64,000 bases of DNA, taken from Verrucomicrobiota bacterium (lineage in GTDB: Bacteria; Verrucomicrobiota; Verrucomicrobiia; Palsa-1439). The DNA lies in assembly GCA_003152315.1 (NCBI GenBank), contig PLZV01000033.1, positions 39,689 through 103,688 on the forward strand, in the 5' to 3' direction. This document shows positions 28,011-37,439 of this stretch, one piece after another (the stretch's first letter is position 1; each line of letters begins with the position of its first letter). A model generated the notes under the pieces. The model saw only the letters and a program-made list of their open reading frames with translations, was not told the DNA's origin and ran no database searches. The translations under genes and the position numbers were made by a program.

Positions 28011-29539
28011 TGATCGCCACATGGGGTTTCTTGGAAGCAGAGACTCTCAACAAAACTCTCTAGTTTGAATTGTGCGAGTGTGTTGTTCACAACGATTTCA
28101 GCGGTGTGTTCGACGGCCTGCATTTCCGAGCGAATTGCCTCCCGGCCGTGCCGAGCCATCATGGGCCCTAGTAGCTTTGTGACGTCTGCTGTCTCATCCG
28201 AGGGTGAAGCTTCGCGCATTAGCTTGGCGGCAAGAAGTAGACTGGCAACTGCCTCTGTGGTGCCATCATGCGCATCAAAATGGTCGGCCATCGCGCGAAG
28301 CGCTGCCGCTTGGCGCGAACGGTCAGGAATCGCTCGGGCGATCAAAAATGCCTTGGCTAGACATTCGTGGCCAAAAGAACAGTCTGCTCCTGAAGCAGTA
28401 GTTCCAATAGTTTCATGTCCTAGCTCCATGAATGCAGTGCACATGCAAAATGGACAGCTCGGAGCGTCCTTGCGAAGGTTGGCGACGGACCTGAGAAGCC
28501 AGCGCTTGGCGCGCTTATGGTCGTTTACCCATCGATAATATCTGCCCACTGTTACGGCTGCTTCGGCTTTGTTGTGGGTGTTACCGGTCTTTCGCGCACA
28601 CCGCAACATTTTCTTTAAGGATTGAAGTGCGTGCCGGTCACAGTGGCCGGAGACGGCCAAGGTGGCCCAACGCCTAGCGATGTGAAACTCGTAGACTGTA
28701 ATGGACGCCTTCTCAACAAGCAAATTGGCTTCATCGAACGCGGCTCTCCCTACGAGAGAATATGGATTGGAGTCATGCAGTTCCATCAGAAGCCTGACTC
28801 GCAGGGTCGGGTCTGTGATCTTGGAAGGAGGAGTGAGACTGGGTAACTCAAGAAGTTCGGCCAACATTTCTGGATAAAGCGCGAGAACCCCAAGGCGTCT
28901 CAAGTCCTTCTGTGTTGAGCAATCGATGAGAAAATGCGCGGCCTCAGTGTAATGTTGGTGCTGTACGAATGTGTAGAAGCGAGCAAGTGTGTCAATAGTG
29001 GATCCACCGCCGCGCTGTTCAGCTACGGCTACTACATTCGGCAATAAAAAGAACCATTTTGCCAAGTCCCGCAAGACATGTCCGCGCAGTTCCTCGGGGG
29101 ATGCAAAAGCATCTCGTTTCTTTTGCTTATCAATTTTTTCTTTAAAAGCCTTCAGGGAAGAAACTTTGGGCGGGTCAAGGTCGATATTTTCCACAAGCAT
29201 AAGGGCTTTGTCGGATTTTAAATAGCAGAGTTGGTACTTGCTGTGTTTGGACGCCTCATCGTACTCAAGTTCAGTAAATGAAAGTCCGGATTTGGTTATA
29301 GAGCCGTACTTCATGCCAACCACTGTGACGACTAAATCGCAATGGCGAACTTCATCGAGGCAGACCTCTAAAGGAGGGTGGGTGCTCGCTCCGGTAATCA
29401 GGTCAACAGGCACGACGGCTAGGCCAAGATGATTGATGACAATGTTCAGGTCAGAGATGGCATGGAGTACCGCTTGGCGTTCCGGTCTTAAATCTTCAAA
29501 AGTTGAGGAAACGAGTACGCGATATACAGGATGGGGCAT
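28004..29539 (-). CDS. DUF4062 domain protein with long helical C-terminal region
   Basis: YRVLVSSTFEDLRPERQAVLHAI...VPVDLITG...CLDEVRHCDLVVTVVGMKYGS...SFTELEYDEA is the DUF4062 pattern. Confidence 0.85.
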   Translation of the reverse strand: MPHPVYRVLVSSTFEDLRPERQAVLHAISDLNIVINHLGLAVVPVDLITGASTHPPLEVCLDEVRHCDLVVTVVGMKYGSITKSGLSFTELEYDEASKHSKYQLCYLKSDKALMLVENIDLDPPKVSSLKAFKEKIDKQKKRDAFASPEELRGHVLRDLAKWFFLLPNVVAVAEQRGGGSTIDTLARFYTFVQHQHYTEAAHFLIDCSTQKDLRRLGVLALYPEMLAELLELPSLTPPSKITDPTLRVRLLMELHDSNPYSLVGRAAFDEANLLVEKASITVYEFHIARRWATLAVSGHCDRHALQSLKKMLRCARKTGNTHNKAEAAVTVGRYYRWVNDHKRAKRWLLRSVANLRKDAPSCPFCMCTAFMELGHETIGTTASGADCSFGHECLAKAFLIARAIPDRSRQAAALRAMADHFDAHDGTTEAVASLLLAAKLMREASPSDETADVTKLLGPMMARHGREAIRSEMQAVEHTAEIVVNNTLAQFKLESFVESLCFQETPCGDHW

Positions 29540-30048
29540 GACCTAGAAGTCGAATAGCATAGTATCGAGATGCATGCAATCGTGAAACTGCAGCACTGAG
29601 CGCTTTGGGGAAAGATTGGATGTCACTGAGGAGTCTAGAGCGCCGTGACTACAACGGGGGGAATAGGACGATTATACCGGATGGGACGGATGGGGCTGGG
29701 GCAGTTTAGGTCGGTGGTTTGGAGGATTCTCGCAATAGAGATTTTTTTTGTTTCCGCTCTGGACATCGTATTCCGATAGTGGTATGATGCGGGAATGAAC
29801 AAATTAACGTTCAACATGAAACGCTCAACCCCGAAAAGGATTCGGGGCAGGCCGTCCAACGTTCATCCGCCTTCGCCAAGGCTTCCGCCGTCGCTGGAGC
29901 TATGGCGGACAAGTCGGCGGACTCGCTGCTGTGCGCAGCTCGGGGCGGCACGGCGACAGAGTCCCGGTCTCGGAACCGTGGATGCCGCCGAATGGCGGCA
30001 CGCCGTGGCTACAGGGGACAAGGGTTGAAAGAGATGTGCCATTCTACG

Positions 30049-30164
30049 AAACGAACCCATTTCGTTTTCGAGGAATTATTCATGCATCCTAGCAATGCAG
30101 AGCAACTTATGACGTTTGCAGAGTCGTTTGCAAATGGGTTCGTTTTCCAGAACGAACCCATTTT
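30049..30164. repeat. Composite inverted-repeat element, unit 1
   Basis: AAACGAACCCATTT (30049-30062), 69-nt spacer, AAATGGGTTCGTTT (30132-30145), then local palindrome to 30164. Confidence 0.85.
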
Positions 30165-30190
30165 GAGGGGGTATGAGGTCACAAATGGAG

Positions 30191-30282
30191 ACCTGCGGTC
30201 GAATTAAAGTGCGCGGTCGGGAGACCGGCGCACAACCGGGGCGATTTCGGCGCGGCGGCAACCGGGCCGGTTGCCCTACAAT
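30191..30282. repeat. Double-hairpin repeat, copy 1
   Basis: gtgcgcggtcgggagaccggcgcac and ggcaacc-gggcc-ggttgcc; near copy at 30607-30692. Confidence 0.8.
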
Positions 30283-30315
30283 GGGAGCCAAAGGGGGCCC
30301 CTATATGTTTTTGCG

Positions 30316-30431
30316 AAACGAACCCACCGTTTTTTGAAGGATTTTCCTATGGAAGTAGCTATGAATAAACGCGTTAGGGAAGAAACAGACGAGGGAAATC
30401 GGTGGGTTCGTTTTGGAAAACGAACCCACCG
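30316..30431. repeat. Composite inverted-repeat element, unit 2
   Basis: AAACGAACCCACCG (30316-30329), 70-nt spacer, CGGTGGGTTCGTTTTGGAAAACGAACCCACCG (30400-30431). Confidence 0.88.
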
Positions 30432-30606
30432 GGAGGGGTTTTTAAGAGGGCCGGAAGCGATATTTGGCGGAAAATGGACCTGAAATGAGAAGCAGAAGAG
30501 ATCGGGAGAGCGGTTCACGGCGGAGATTCCTCGACAAGTCCCGCAATCCTGCGGGATCCCGTCGCACGACGGGACTCGGAACGACGGGCTTAGCGATCGA
30601 CAGAGG

Positions 30607-30692
30607 AGACCTTCGGTCCAATGAAGTGCGCGGTCGGGAGACCGGCGCACAACGGAGGCACGGCGGCAACCGGGCCGGTTGCCCTACAATCG
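30607..30692. repeat. Double-hairpin repeat, copy 2
   Basis: gtgcgcggtcgggagaccggcgcacaac...ggcaaccgggccggttgccctacaat. Confidence 0.8.
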
Positions 30693-30748
30693 GACTTTGG
30701 CAAGACGGCAAACGGGACGTTCGCCCTACGAATCCAATAACAGGCGGG

Positions 30749-31966
30749 TTATTTGGGGAGGTCGCGCGCCAAGGTTTCGTAGCGGTCGATGACCTGGCGG
30801 ACGAAGTCGCGTTTTTCGCTGTAGGTGCCGGGGAAGAAGCTGCCTTTGAAACCGGCGATGACGACGTTGCGGAGTTCGCGCGGGGTCATTTTGAGTTTGT
30901 CGATGGCGAGGCGGAGTTCGTGGGTGACGGAGGTATTGGACATGAGGCGGTTGTCGGTGCAGATGGAAACGGACAATTCGTGGTCGAGCATCTGGCGCAG
31001 GGGATGGTGCGCGAGGTTGCGCATGCGCGGGAGGGTCTGGGCGTTGCTGGTGAGGCAGACTTCCATGGTAATGCGCTGGCTGGCGACGTACTCGGCGAGG
31101 TGGTGGACGTATTTCTTCGGGTCGGTGATGGCAGGGTCCTCGATCATGTCGTGGGCAAAGAGCCAGGTGCCGTGGCCGATGCGGTTGGCGTAGCATTTGG
31201 TGATGGCCTGGAAGATGGACTCGGGGCCGTAGGCTTCGCCGGCGTGGACGGTCTTGCGGATGAAATGGTTGTGGACGTACTGGTAGGCGGCGGTGTGATC
31301 GTCGGCGGGATAACCCGCTTCGGCGCCCGCGAGGTCGAAGCCGACGACGGGCAGGCCTTTGTTGTGGGCGAGGTCGACGGCGGCGCGGGCGAGTTCCATC
31401 GAGGCGGCCATGCAGACCTGTTTCGAGGAGGCGTAGGGCATGACGTCGAAGAGGCGGCGGTAGTACGGCGAAAAGACCGGCAAGATGAAGCGCAGCGCGC
31501 AGACGATGATGCCGAAGTGGAACGGAACGTCGGCGCCGGTGCGAACGGCCTTGGAGAGATTGTGGCGTTTTTGCGCGCGACCGAGACCGCGGCAGACGGC
31601 GGTGACGACCTCTTCCATGTTGAGGCGGTCATTGATGTGCAACTGCGGCGCGTAGCGGACTTCGATGTAGCGGACGCCCTCGGCGAGGTTGTCCTCGGCC
31701 AGTTCGAAGGCGATGCGCTCGAGGCTCTCGGCGGTTTGCATTACCGCGCAGGTGTAGGCGAATCCCTGCAGGTACTCGGGGAGGTGGGCGTACGTGTCCT
31801 TGAACACGAGGCGGCGCAGTCCGTCCTCGGTGTACGACGGCAACTTGACGCGATGGCGCTTCGCCAATTCGATCAAGGTGGGAATCCGCAGCGAGCCGTC
31901 GAGGTGCAGATGCAGGTCGGTCTTCGGGATGCGTTGGAGGAAATCGGTGGGTATGGTCTTGTTCAT
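30749..31966 (-). CDS. add: Adenosine deaminase
   Basis: PKTDLHLHLDGSLR, VVGFDLAGAE, HAGEAYGP, RIGHGT motifs. Confidence 0.9.
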   Translation of the reverse strand: MNKTIPTDFLQRIPKTDLHLHLDGSLRIPTLIELAKRHRVKLPSYTEDGLRRLVFKDTYAHLPEYLQGFAYTCAVMQTAESLERIAFELAEDNLAEGVRYIEVRYAPQLHINDRLNMEEVVTAVCRGLGRAQKRHNLSKAVRTGADVPFHFGIIVCALRFILPVFSPYYRRLFDVMPYASSKQVCMAASMELARAAVDLAHNKGLPVVGFDLAGAEAGYPADDHTAAYQYVHNHFIRKTVHAGEAYGPESIFQAITKCYANRIGHGTWLFAHDMIEDPAITDPKKYVHHLAEYVASQRITMEVCLTSNAQTLPRMRNLAHHPLRQMLDHELSVSICTDNRLMSNTSVTHELRLAIDKLKMTPRELRNVVIAGFKGSFFPGTYSEKRDFVRQVIDRYETLARDLPK

Positions 31967-32211
31967 AGGACTCTCTTCATCAGGGCAATCGAATCAGTGG
32001 AAGGACGGTATGTTCCCCCGCCTGAAACATCAAGCAAAACAGGCGAGAGTGGTTGCTATCTTATTCAGCGGCAATCGTTTAGGCGACCGTGCGAAAAGAA
32101 GCTTCTAATCGTCCGAAAGCCGTATATAAGTAAAGAAAACATTGCACGGAAGCGGGATTTCTTCGATGGCTACGAAAATGCTTTTTTATCCGTCGAGCAA
32201 TTGTCGCGGAT

Positions 32212-33906
32212 GTGGCGAGAAATTTGAAAATGGATACAAGCCTCAACACGATCACTGTCACGCTGGACGATGGCTCCGAGATTCGCTGCGCGGCCGGCAC
32301 CCCGGTCTGCGCGATTCTGCCCCAACGGCGTTCGCCGGAGGGCCTCGATTACATCGCCGCGCTGGTGAACAACGACGCGGTCTCGACCACGTACCCGGTG
32401 GAGGTGGACAGCAAGATCACACTGCTGACGCGGGGCGACTCGGATGCCTTCCAAATCTACCGGCGTTCGGTCTGCTTTCTGTTGGCCAAGGCGGTCAAGG
32501 AACAGTTTCCCGAGGCACGATTCGCGATCGAGCATTCGCTGGGCTCGGGTTTTTACTGCAGTTTCGAGATGAGCGGCAAGGCGGGGCTCTGCGAGGAGCG
32601 GTTGCAGAGTCTCGACAAACACATGCGGGCGATTGTCGAGCGCGACATCCCCATCGAGCGGCGCAAGATCGCCTTTACCGAGGTCGTCCGCCGTTTCGAG
32701 CAGGAGAAACAATGGGACAAGTACAATCTCCTGCGCTTCAGCAACCCGCCCAAGGTCGCGACGTGCTGGTGTGAGAATTTCTCCGACCTGGATCACGGGC
32801 CGCTGGCCCCGAGCACCGGGTCGCTGACACTGTTCAAGCTGATTTCGTACGCGCCGGGCTTCGTGCTGCAAGTCCCCGAGCGGGAGAACCCGAAGGAGTT
32901 GCCGCCGTTCGAACCGCAGCCGCAACTGTTCCAGATCTTCAAGGAACACAAGGAATGGGGCCGGATCCTCGGCGTCAACACAGTGGGGCGGCTCAATGAA
33001 ATCATCGCCAACCGGGAGATCAGCGACTTCATCAAGATCGCCGAGGCTTTCCACGAGAAGAAGATCGCGCAAATCGCCGACCATATCTACGGACATCGGG
33101 ACCTGATCAAGTGGGCCCTGATCGCCGGGCCATCTTCCTCGGGCAAGACCACGTTCGCCAAGCGGCTTGCGGTCCAGTTGCGCGTCAACGGCCTCCGTCC
33201 GGTGACCATTTCGGTGGACAACTACTTCGTCAGTCGCGAGCAGACGCCGCTGGATGAGCATGGCGCGTCCGATTTTGAGAATATCGAGACCGTTGATCTG
33301 CCGCTCTTCAACGAGCACCTGATGCGGCTGGACAAGGGCGAAGAGGTCGAAGTACCCAGTTTCAATTTCGAGAAGGGCTACCGGGAATATCGCGGGGAGA
33401 AGCTGCACATCGAACCCGACCAGATCGTGCTGGTCGAGGGCATTCACGGGTTGAATCCCCGACTGACCCAATCCGTGCCGCCCGCGCACAAGTTACGGAT
33501 CTACATCAGCGCCCTGACGCAGTTGAACCTGGATTCGAACAACCGCATCTCCACGACGGACAACCGGCTGGTGCGACGGATGGTCCGGGACCACAACTTC
33601 CGCGGCAACTCGGCGCTGGCAACATTGAACATGTGGCCCAGCGTGCGCCGCGGCGAGAAGACCTGGATATTCCCCTTCCAGCAAGGGGCCGACATCGCGT
33701 TCAACTCGGCGCTGGATTACGAGCTCGCGGTTCTCAAACCATTCGTTGAACCGTTGCTGGTCGAGATCAAGCCCCACCATCCGCAGTACGCCGAGGCGCG
33801 GCGGCTGCTGGCGTTCCTGTCCAGTTTCCTCGGCGTCTCCGATCATCTGGTGCCGCCGACTTCGATCCTGCGCGAGTTTATTGGCCACAGCAGCTTCAGC
33901 TACTGA
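32212..33906 (+). CDS. Nucleoside (uridine) kinase with N-terminal TGS/ThrRS-like domains
   Basis: N-term TVTLDDGSEIRCAAGTPVCAIL (TGS); C-term IAGPSSSGKTTFAKRL, TISVDNYF, VLVEGIHGLNP. Confidence 0.88.
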   Translation: MARNLKMDTSLNTITVTLDDGSEIRCAAGTPVCAILPQRRSPEGLDYIAALVNNDAVSTTYPVEVDSKITLLTRGDSDAFQIYRRSVCFLLAKAVKEQFPEARFAIEHSLGSGFYCSFEMSGKAGLCEERLQSLDKHMRAIVERDIPIERRKIAFTEVVRRFEQEKQWDKYNLLRFSNPPKVATCWCENFSDLDHGPLAPSTGSLTLFKLISYAPGFVLQVPERENPKELPPFEPQPQLFQIFKEHKEWGRILGVNTVGRLNEIIANREISDFIKIAEAFHEKKIAQIADHIYGHRDLIKWALIAGPSSSGKTTFAKRLAVQLRVNGLRPVTISVDNYFVSREQTPLDEHGASDFENIETVDLPLFNEHLMRLDKGEEVEVPSFNFEKGYREYRGEKLHIEPDQIVLVEGIHGLNPRLTQSVPPAHKLRIYISALTQLNLDSNNRISTTDNRLVRRMVRDHNFRGNSALATLNMWPSVRRGEKTWIFPFQQGADIAFNSALDYELAVLKPFVEPLLVEIKPHHPQYAEARRLLAFLSSFLGVSDHLVPPTSILREFIGHSSFSY

Positions 33907-33927
33907 GCCGGGGAATTGATCTTGAGT

Positions 33928-34014
33928 TGGTGCGGACGAGAGGAGTTGAACCTCCATGACCTTGCGGTCACAGCCTTCTGAGGGCTGCGCGTCTGCCAGT
34001 TTCGCCACGTCCGC
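33928..34014 (-). tRNA. tRNA-Leu(CAG), CCA encoded
   Basis: Reverse complement GCGGACGTGGCGAAACTGGCAGACGCGCAGCCCTCAGAAGGCTG...GGTTCAACTCCTCTCGTCCGCACCA; 7-nt anticodon loop CTCAGAA; long variable arm. Confidence 0.95.
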
Positions 34015-34113
34015 GCACCAGATCATCTGCAATATAGCGGGCACCGTTTCGACACGCAACGGTAAACCGCGCCGCCAGCGCCCGGATGAATGAATTCGGT
34101 CTATGCTCATCTC

Positions 34114-35097
34114 CTACGGGCCCGTGCTGGCGGCGGGTGCTGGCGCGGCGTTCTTGTTCCCAAACATCTGCTGGGCCATCTTCATTCCAGCCGCCGCCAT
34201 CGAGTTCATCTGCTGTTGGAACTTCGTGAACTGGTCAAGCTGCGCGGGAGTGAGAATCGTCGCCGCGCGTTCCGCGTCCCGTTGCTGCAATTGCTCCATT
34301 TGCTTCAAAGCCTCCGCGATGCCCTCTTCCGTAAACTTCGACGGATCGGGTGACTGGTTGTTCACCATCGACGTGGTCGGCAATGCCTTGCGCTCCTCGG
34401 CCATCGCCGCGACCAGGCTCTCCTCCTGTTGGTCCGTCAACGTGGCGTCGGCTGGAAGCGAACCCTTGAACATCTGCACCGACATCCGGTCCGCCGCGCT
34501 CTTCTCGTAATCCTGGAAAACCGTGTAATCCTGCGTGCCGAGCAGATCCGAAATCTTCTTGTCATACTCAGCTTTGACCGTCTTGGCGTCCTCCGCCGCC
34601 TGTTTCTGATCCGTCCCGGTACCATTCATCATGGACATCCCCGCATCCACCAGGGCCATCTGCCGGTCCAAGAGCAGCTCCTTGAGCGCGTTCATGTCAT
34701 TCGTGGAGAGAGTCAGATACTTGGAGAGCGACCCGTACATCCCTTCGAGTGCAAACTTCTGCTGGCCACGTATCATCTCCTTCATCTGCGGGTTCTTCAT
34801 CATCGCCGCAAGCCCTGACAAAGGATTGTTCGTCGTCCCTCCGGCCGGTGCCGACGGCGGAACGGGCGCCGCCTCAGCCACAGGTTCAACCGGCTTGGTT
34901 GCCGGCAATGGCGCCGGCGCTTCCTCAACCGGTGCAGGCGCGGGCGCGCGCGCTGACTTCGCCACCGCCCTCTCCACCTCACGCATCGCCCGCATTTGCT
35001 CCTTCAACGCCGCAATCTGCTGGCTCTGGAACCCGACCAAAGCCGCCAGCATCACCACCGCAATCAGCAACACTCCGATCCAAATGTTTTTCTTCAT
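34114..35097 (-). CDS. Hypothetical membrane-anchored protein with Pro/Ala-rich linker
   Basis: N-terminal TM helix, PAPAPVEEAPAPLPA linker. Confidence 0.65.
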   Translation of the reverse strand: MKKNIWIGVLLIAVVMLAALVGFQSQQIAALKEQMRAMREVERAVAKSARAPAPAPVEEAPAPLPATKPVEPVAEAAPVPPSAPAGGTTNNPLSGLAAMMKNPQMKEMIRGQQKFALEGMYGSLSKYLTLSTNDMNALKELLLDRQMALVDAGMSMMNGTGTDQKQAAEDAKTVKAEYDKKISDLLGTQDYTVFQDYEKSAADRMSVQMFKGSLPADATLTDQQEESLVAAMAEERKALPTTSMVNNQSPDPSKFTEEGIAEALKQMEQLQQRDAERAATILTPAQLDQFTKFQQQMNSMAAAGMKMAQQMFGNKNAAPAPAASTGP

Positions 35098-35128
35098 AAC
35101 TTTCCTTTTCCCTTCAAATTGTCATCAC

Positions 35129-36124
35129 CTACGGCAACGGCTTGCCTCCCACTTTCCCGCCAAGGCGCCGCATCGCCACTTCCTCGCCCAGGTTCAGCAC
35201 ATCATTAAAATACTGCACCATCTCCGTCTCCGTCGCCACATCCACCGCGTCGCGCTCGACCGCCGTCATCAACGCCTTGATCTCCTCCCGCCGCGAATCC
35301 AGTTCGACGTTCCGCATGGAAACCTCCGCGCCCGTCTGCCCTTCCACCCCCGCCGCCGTCGCCGCGCGCTCCACCGTCTCCCCCACCAACTCCGTCAGCA
35401 AATACATCGGCCGCTCCTGCATCGCCCGCGCCACCCCCAACAAAAACGGCGCCGCCGCCTTCTCAATCGGTTGCTCCGTCAACTCGCGCGCCATGCCGAC
35501 CGCTATCGTATCCGGCGCGAACCCCAGGCGCCGCGCCGCATAAGGCGAATACCCCGCCGCTTCCAACAAACGAATCCGCGCCCGCGCCGCCTCGCCCGCG
35601 TAATCGCGATAATGCGCCGTCCCCGGCGCCGGCAACTTCAACTCCGCAAACCCTTTCGACTCCCACTGCAACAATCTCAACTCCACCAGCCACGGCACCG
35701 CGTTGCCCTCGTCCTTTTTCTCCACAAAATGCAGCAACGGCAGCGCGACATCCTCGTCCCGCTGCTGCGCCGCCACGCACGCATACCGCAACGCCACCGC
35801 CACATTCGACCCGCTCGCCGCCAACGCCGACTCAAAGAGCGTCCGCTTCACAGTCCAGCCGCCCATCAACTCCGCCGCGCCCCATACCACCTGAAAATCA
35901 TTCGTCGCCTGCAACGCCGTCCGCTGGATCAACCCCCGATCGATCTGCGTCACCTTCATCAACTCCGCCGTCTGCAACTGACCCGTCGCCCGCCGCGCCC
36001 AATCCACCCGCCGAAAATCCTCATAAGTCGGCAACCCCTGCCCTGAACTCTTGGCAGTAAGAGCCGAAAACCCCAACCCGAGAACTCCAATAACCACCAA
36101 CAGTTTTTTTACGAATGTCTTAAT
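35129..36124 (-). CDS. Hypothetical secreted protein; start uncertain (ORF runs upstream into a repeat element)
   Basis: Signal-like KTFVKKLLVVIGVLGLGFSALTAKSSGQG; the upstream extension KLGSFSKTNPILRG is encoded by repeat unit 3. Confidence 0.55.
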   Translation of the reverse strand: MKTFVKKLLVVIGVLGLGFSALTAKSSGQGLPTYEDFRRVDWARRATGQLQTAELMKVTQIDRGLIQRTALQATNDFQVVWGAAELMGGWTVKRTLFESALAASGSNVAVALRYACVAAQQRDEDVALPLLHFVEKKDEGNAVPWLVELRLLQWESKGFAELKLPAPGTAHYRDYAGEAARARIRLLEAAGYSPYAARRLGFAPDTIAVGMARELTEQPIEKAAAPFLLGVARAMQERPMYLLTELVGETVERAATAAGVEGQTGAEVSMRNVELDSRREEIKALMTAVERDAVDVATETEMVQYFNDVLNLGEEVAMRRLGGKVGGKPLP

Positions 36125-36240
36125 GTGTCGCCCTTCATAGTAGCGCGGGCAGCTTGGCCTTCGTAGCGTCCTGCCCTGCACCCCAAAAACTTGCCAAAAC
36201 AAACCCAGTTTTCCATGAAACCGGCCCCAAATACCCCTTA

Positions 36241-36356
36241 AAATTGGGTTCGTTTTGGAAAACGAACCCAATTTTTTTTGCGATTTCAAGATTCATAAGT
36301 CCCTATCAAATAGGTGGATACGCTTCCATTTTTGAGAAATTGAATTGGGTTCGTTT
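36241..36356. repeat. Composite inverted-repeat element, unit 3 (opposite orientation)
   Basis: AAATTGGGTTCGTTTTGGAAAACGAACCCAATTT (36241-36274), 69-nt spacer, AATTGGGTTCGTTT (36343-36356). Confidence 0.88.
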
Positions 36357-36609
36357 CGCAGAATCATATATAGGCCCCTCTTGGCCCTCGATGACGGCCT
36401 CGGTGGGGACGCACTGCCGCGCGTCCGCGCCTGCCTTTCGCCCCTTGCCCTTCGTGCCAAGCTGTCCATCTCTTATATCATACCACTATCGGAATCCGAT
36501 GTCCAGCAGAATCGCATCGCCGTTGGTAGCCGCCCCTCCGGTGATTTCTGACTTGTTGCGCCCTCTCCGGGCTGTCAGGATACGTCTCACGGAAGGACTG
36601 GTCATCACT

Positions 36610-37272
36610 ATGAAACACACCCGTCTCGTTCGTCTCGCCGCACTCCTCTTTCTCACAGCGGCCCTCCACGCCAGCTATGCGGCAGAACCCGCCAACGTAA
36701 CCGCCGACGAGGCCCTCGCCCGACTCAAGGCGGGCAACGAACGCTTTGTCACGGGCAAGCTCATCCACCCGAACGTGGGCACCGATCGTCGCGCCGAGGT
36801 CGCCAAGGGACAAAACCCGTTCGCCATCATCGTCGGCTGCTCGGACTCGCGCGTCGGACCCGAGGTCGTGTTCGATCAGGGTCTCGGCGATATCTTCGTA
36901 ATCCGCACGGCGGGCAACGTCGTGGATGATGTCGCCCTCGGCAGTATCGAATACGCCGCCGACCATTTTGGCGTGCCGGTGATTCTCGTGCTGGGACACA
37001 CCCGCTGTGGAGCCGTGTCGGCCGCAGTCGCCGGCGGCCAAGCACCGGGACACGTCGCCTCCGTTGTCGAGAAGATCAAACCCGCAGTAGACGAAACCAA
37101 GGGCAAACCCGGCGACGCCGTGGACAACGCCGTCCGCGCCAACGTCCGCCACGTCGTCAATCAACTGCGCAACGCCACCCCGATTCTCTCCGCACTGGTC
37201 AAGTCAGGCAAACTCCGGGTCGTCGGCGCGTGCTACGATCTCGACACCGCCCGCGTCGACTTGCTGGAGTGA
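36610..37272 (+). CDS. Periplasmic beta-class carbonic anhydrase
   Basis: Signal peptide MKHTRLVRLAALLFLTAALHASYA; CSDSRVGPEVVFDQGLGDIFVIRTAGN, GHTRCGA. Confidence 0.93.
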   Translation: MKHTRLVRLAALLFLTAALHASYAAEPANVTADEALARLKAGNERFVTGKLIHPNVGTDRRAEVAKGQNPFAIIVGCSDSRVGPEVVFDQGLGDIFVIRTAGNVVDDVALGSIEYAADHFGVPVILVLGHTRCGAVSAAVAGGQAPGHVASVVEKIKPAVDETKGKPGDAVDNAVRANVRHVVNQLRNATPILSALVKSGKLRVVGACYDLDTARVDLLE

Positions 37273-37439
37273 TGTTGAAGTTCTGCAGCACCCGATCCGA
37301 ACCGATCTTGTCTCCGCTGTAGCGGCGGTCTATGACCGCCGATTCACGTTCCGCTCGATTCCCCCGCCTGTCACCCCGAGCTTGTCGGAGCCGAGTTGGA
37401 CGAGACGCGCTTCAGTGATCTGAAGTGCAACGGTCTCTG

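Noticed and set aside
30049-30431. CRISPR array or transcription-factor operators (Fur-like palindromes)
   Set aside because: Only isolated palindrome pairs with long-range arm matching, no regular repeat-spacer series or cas genes; palindromes also occur far from promoters.
30464-32227. 587-aa plus-strand ORF antisense to adenosine deaminase
   Set aside because: Val/Gly/Asp-rich shadow ORF from GC-skewed codon use of the clear add gene on the minus strand; no domain motifs.
34631-36046. 471-aa plus-strand ORF
   Set aside because: Arg/His/Pro-rich antisense shadow of two minus-strand genes (34114-35097 and 35129-36124).
36154-36609. N-terminal 152-aa extension of the carbonic anhydrase ORF
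   Set aside because: Extension reads through repeat unit 3 (KTNPI peptides); a good signal peptide starts at 36610.
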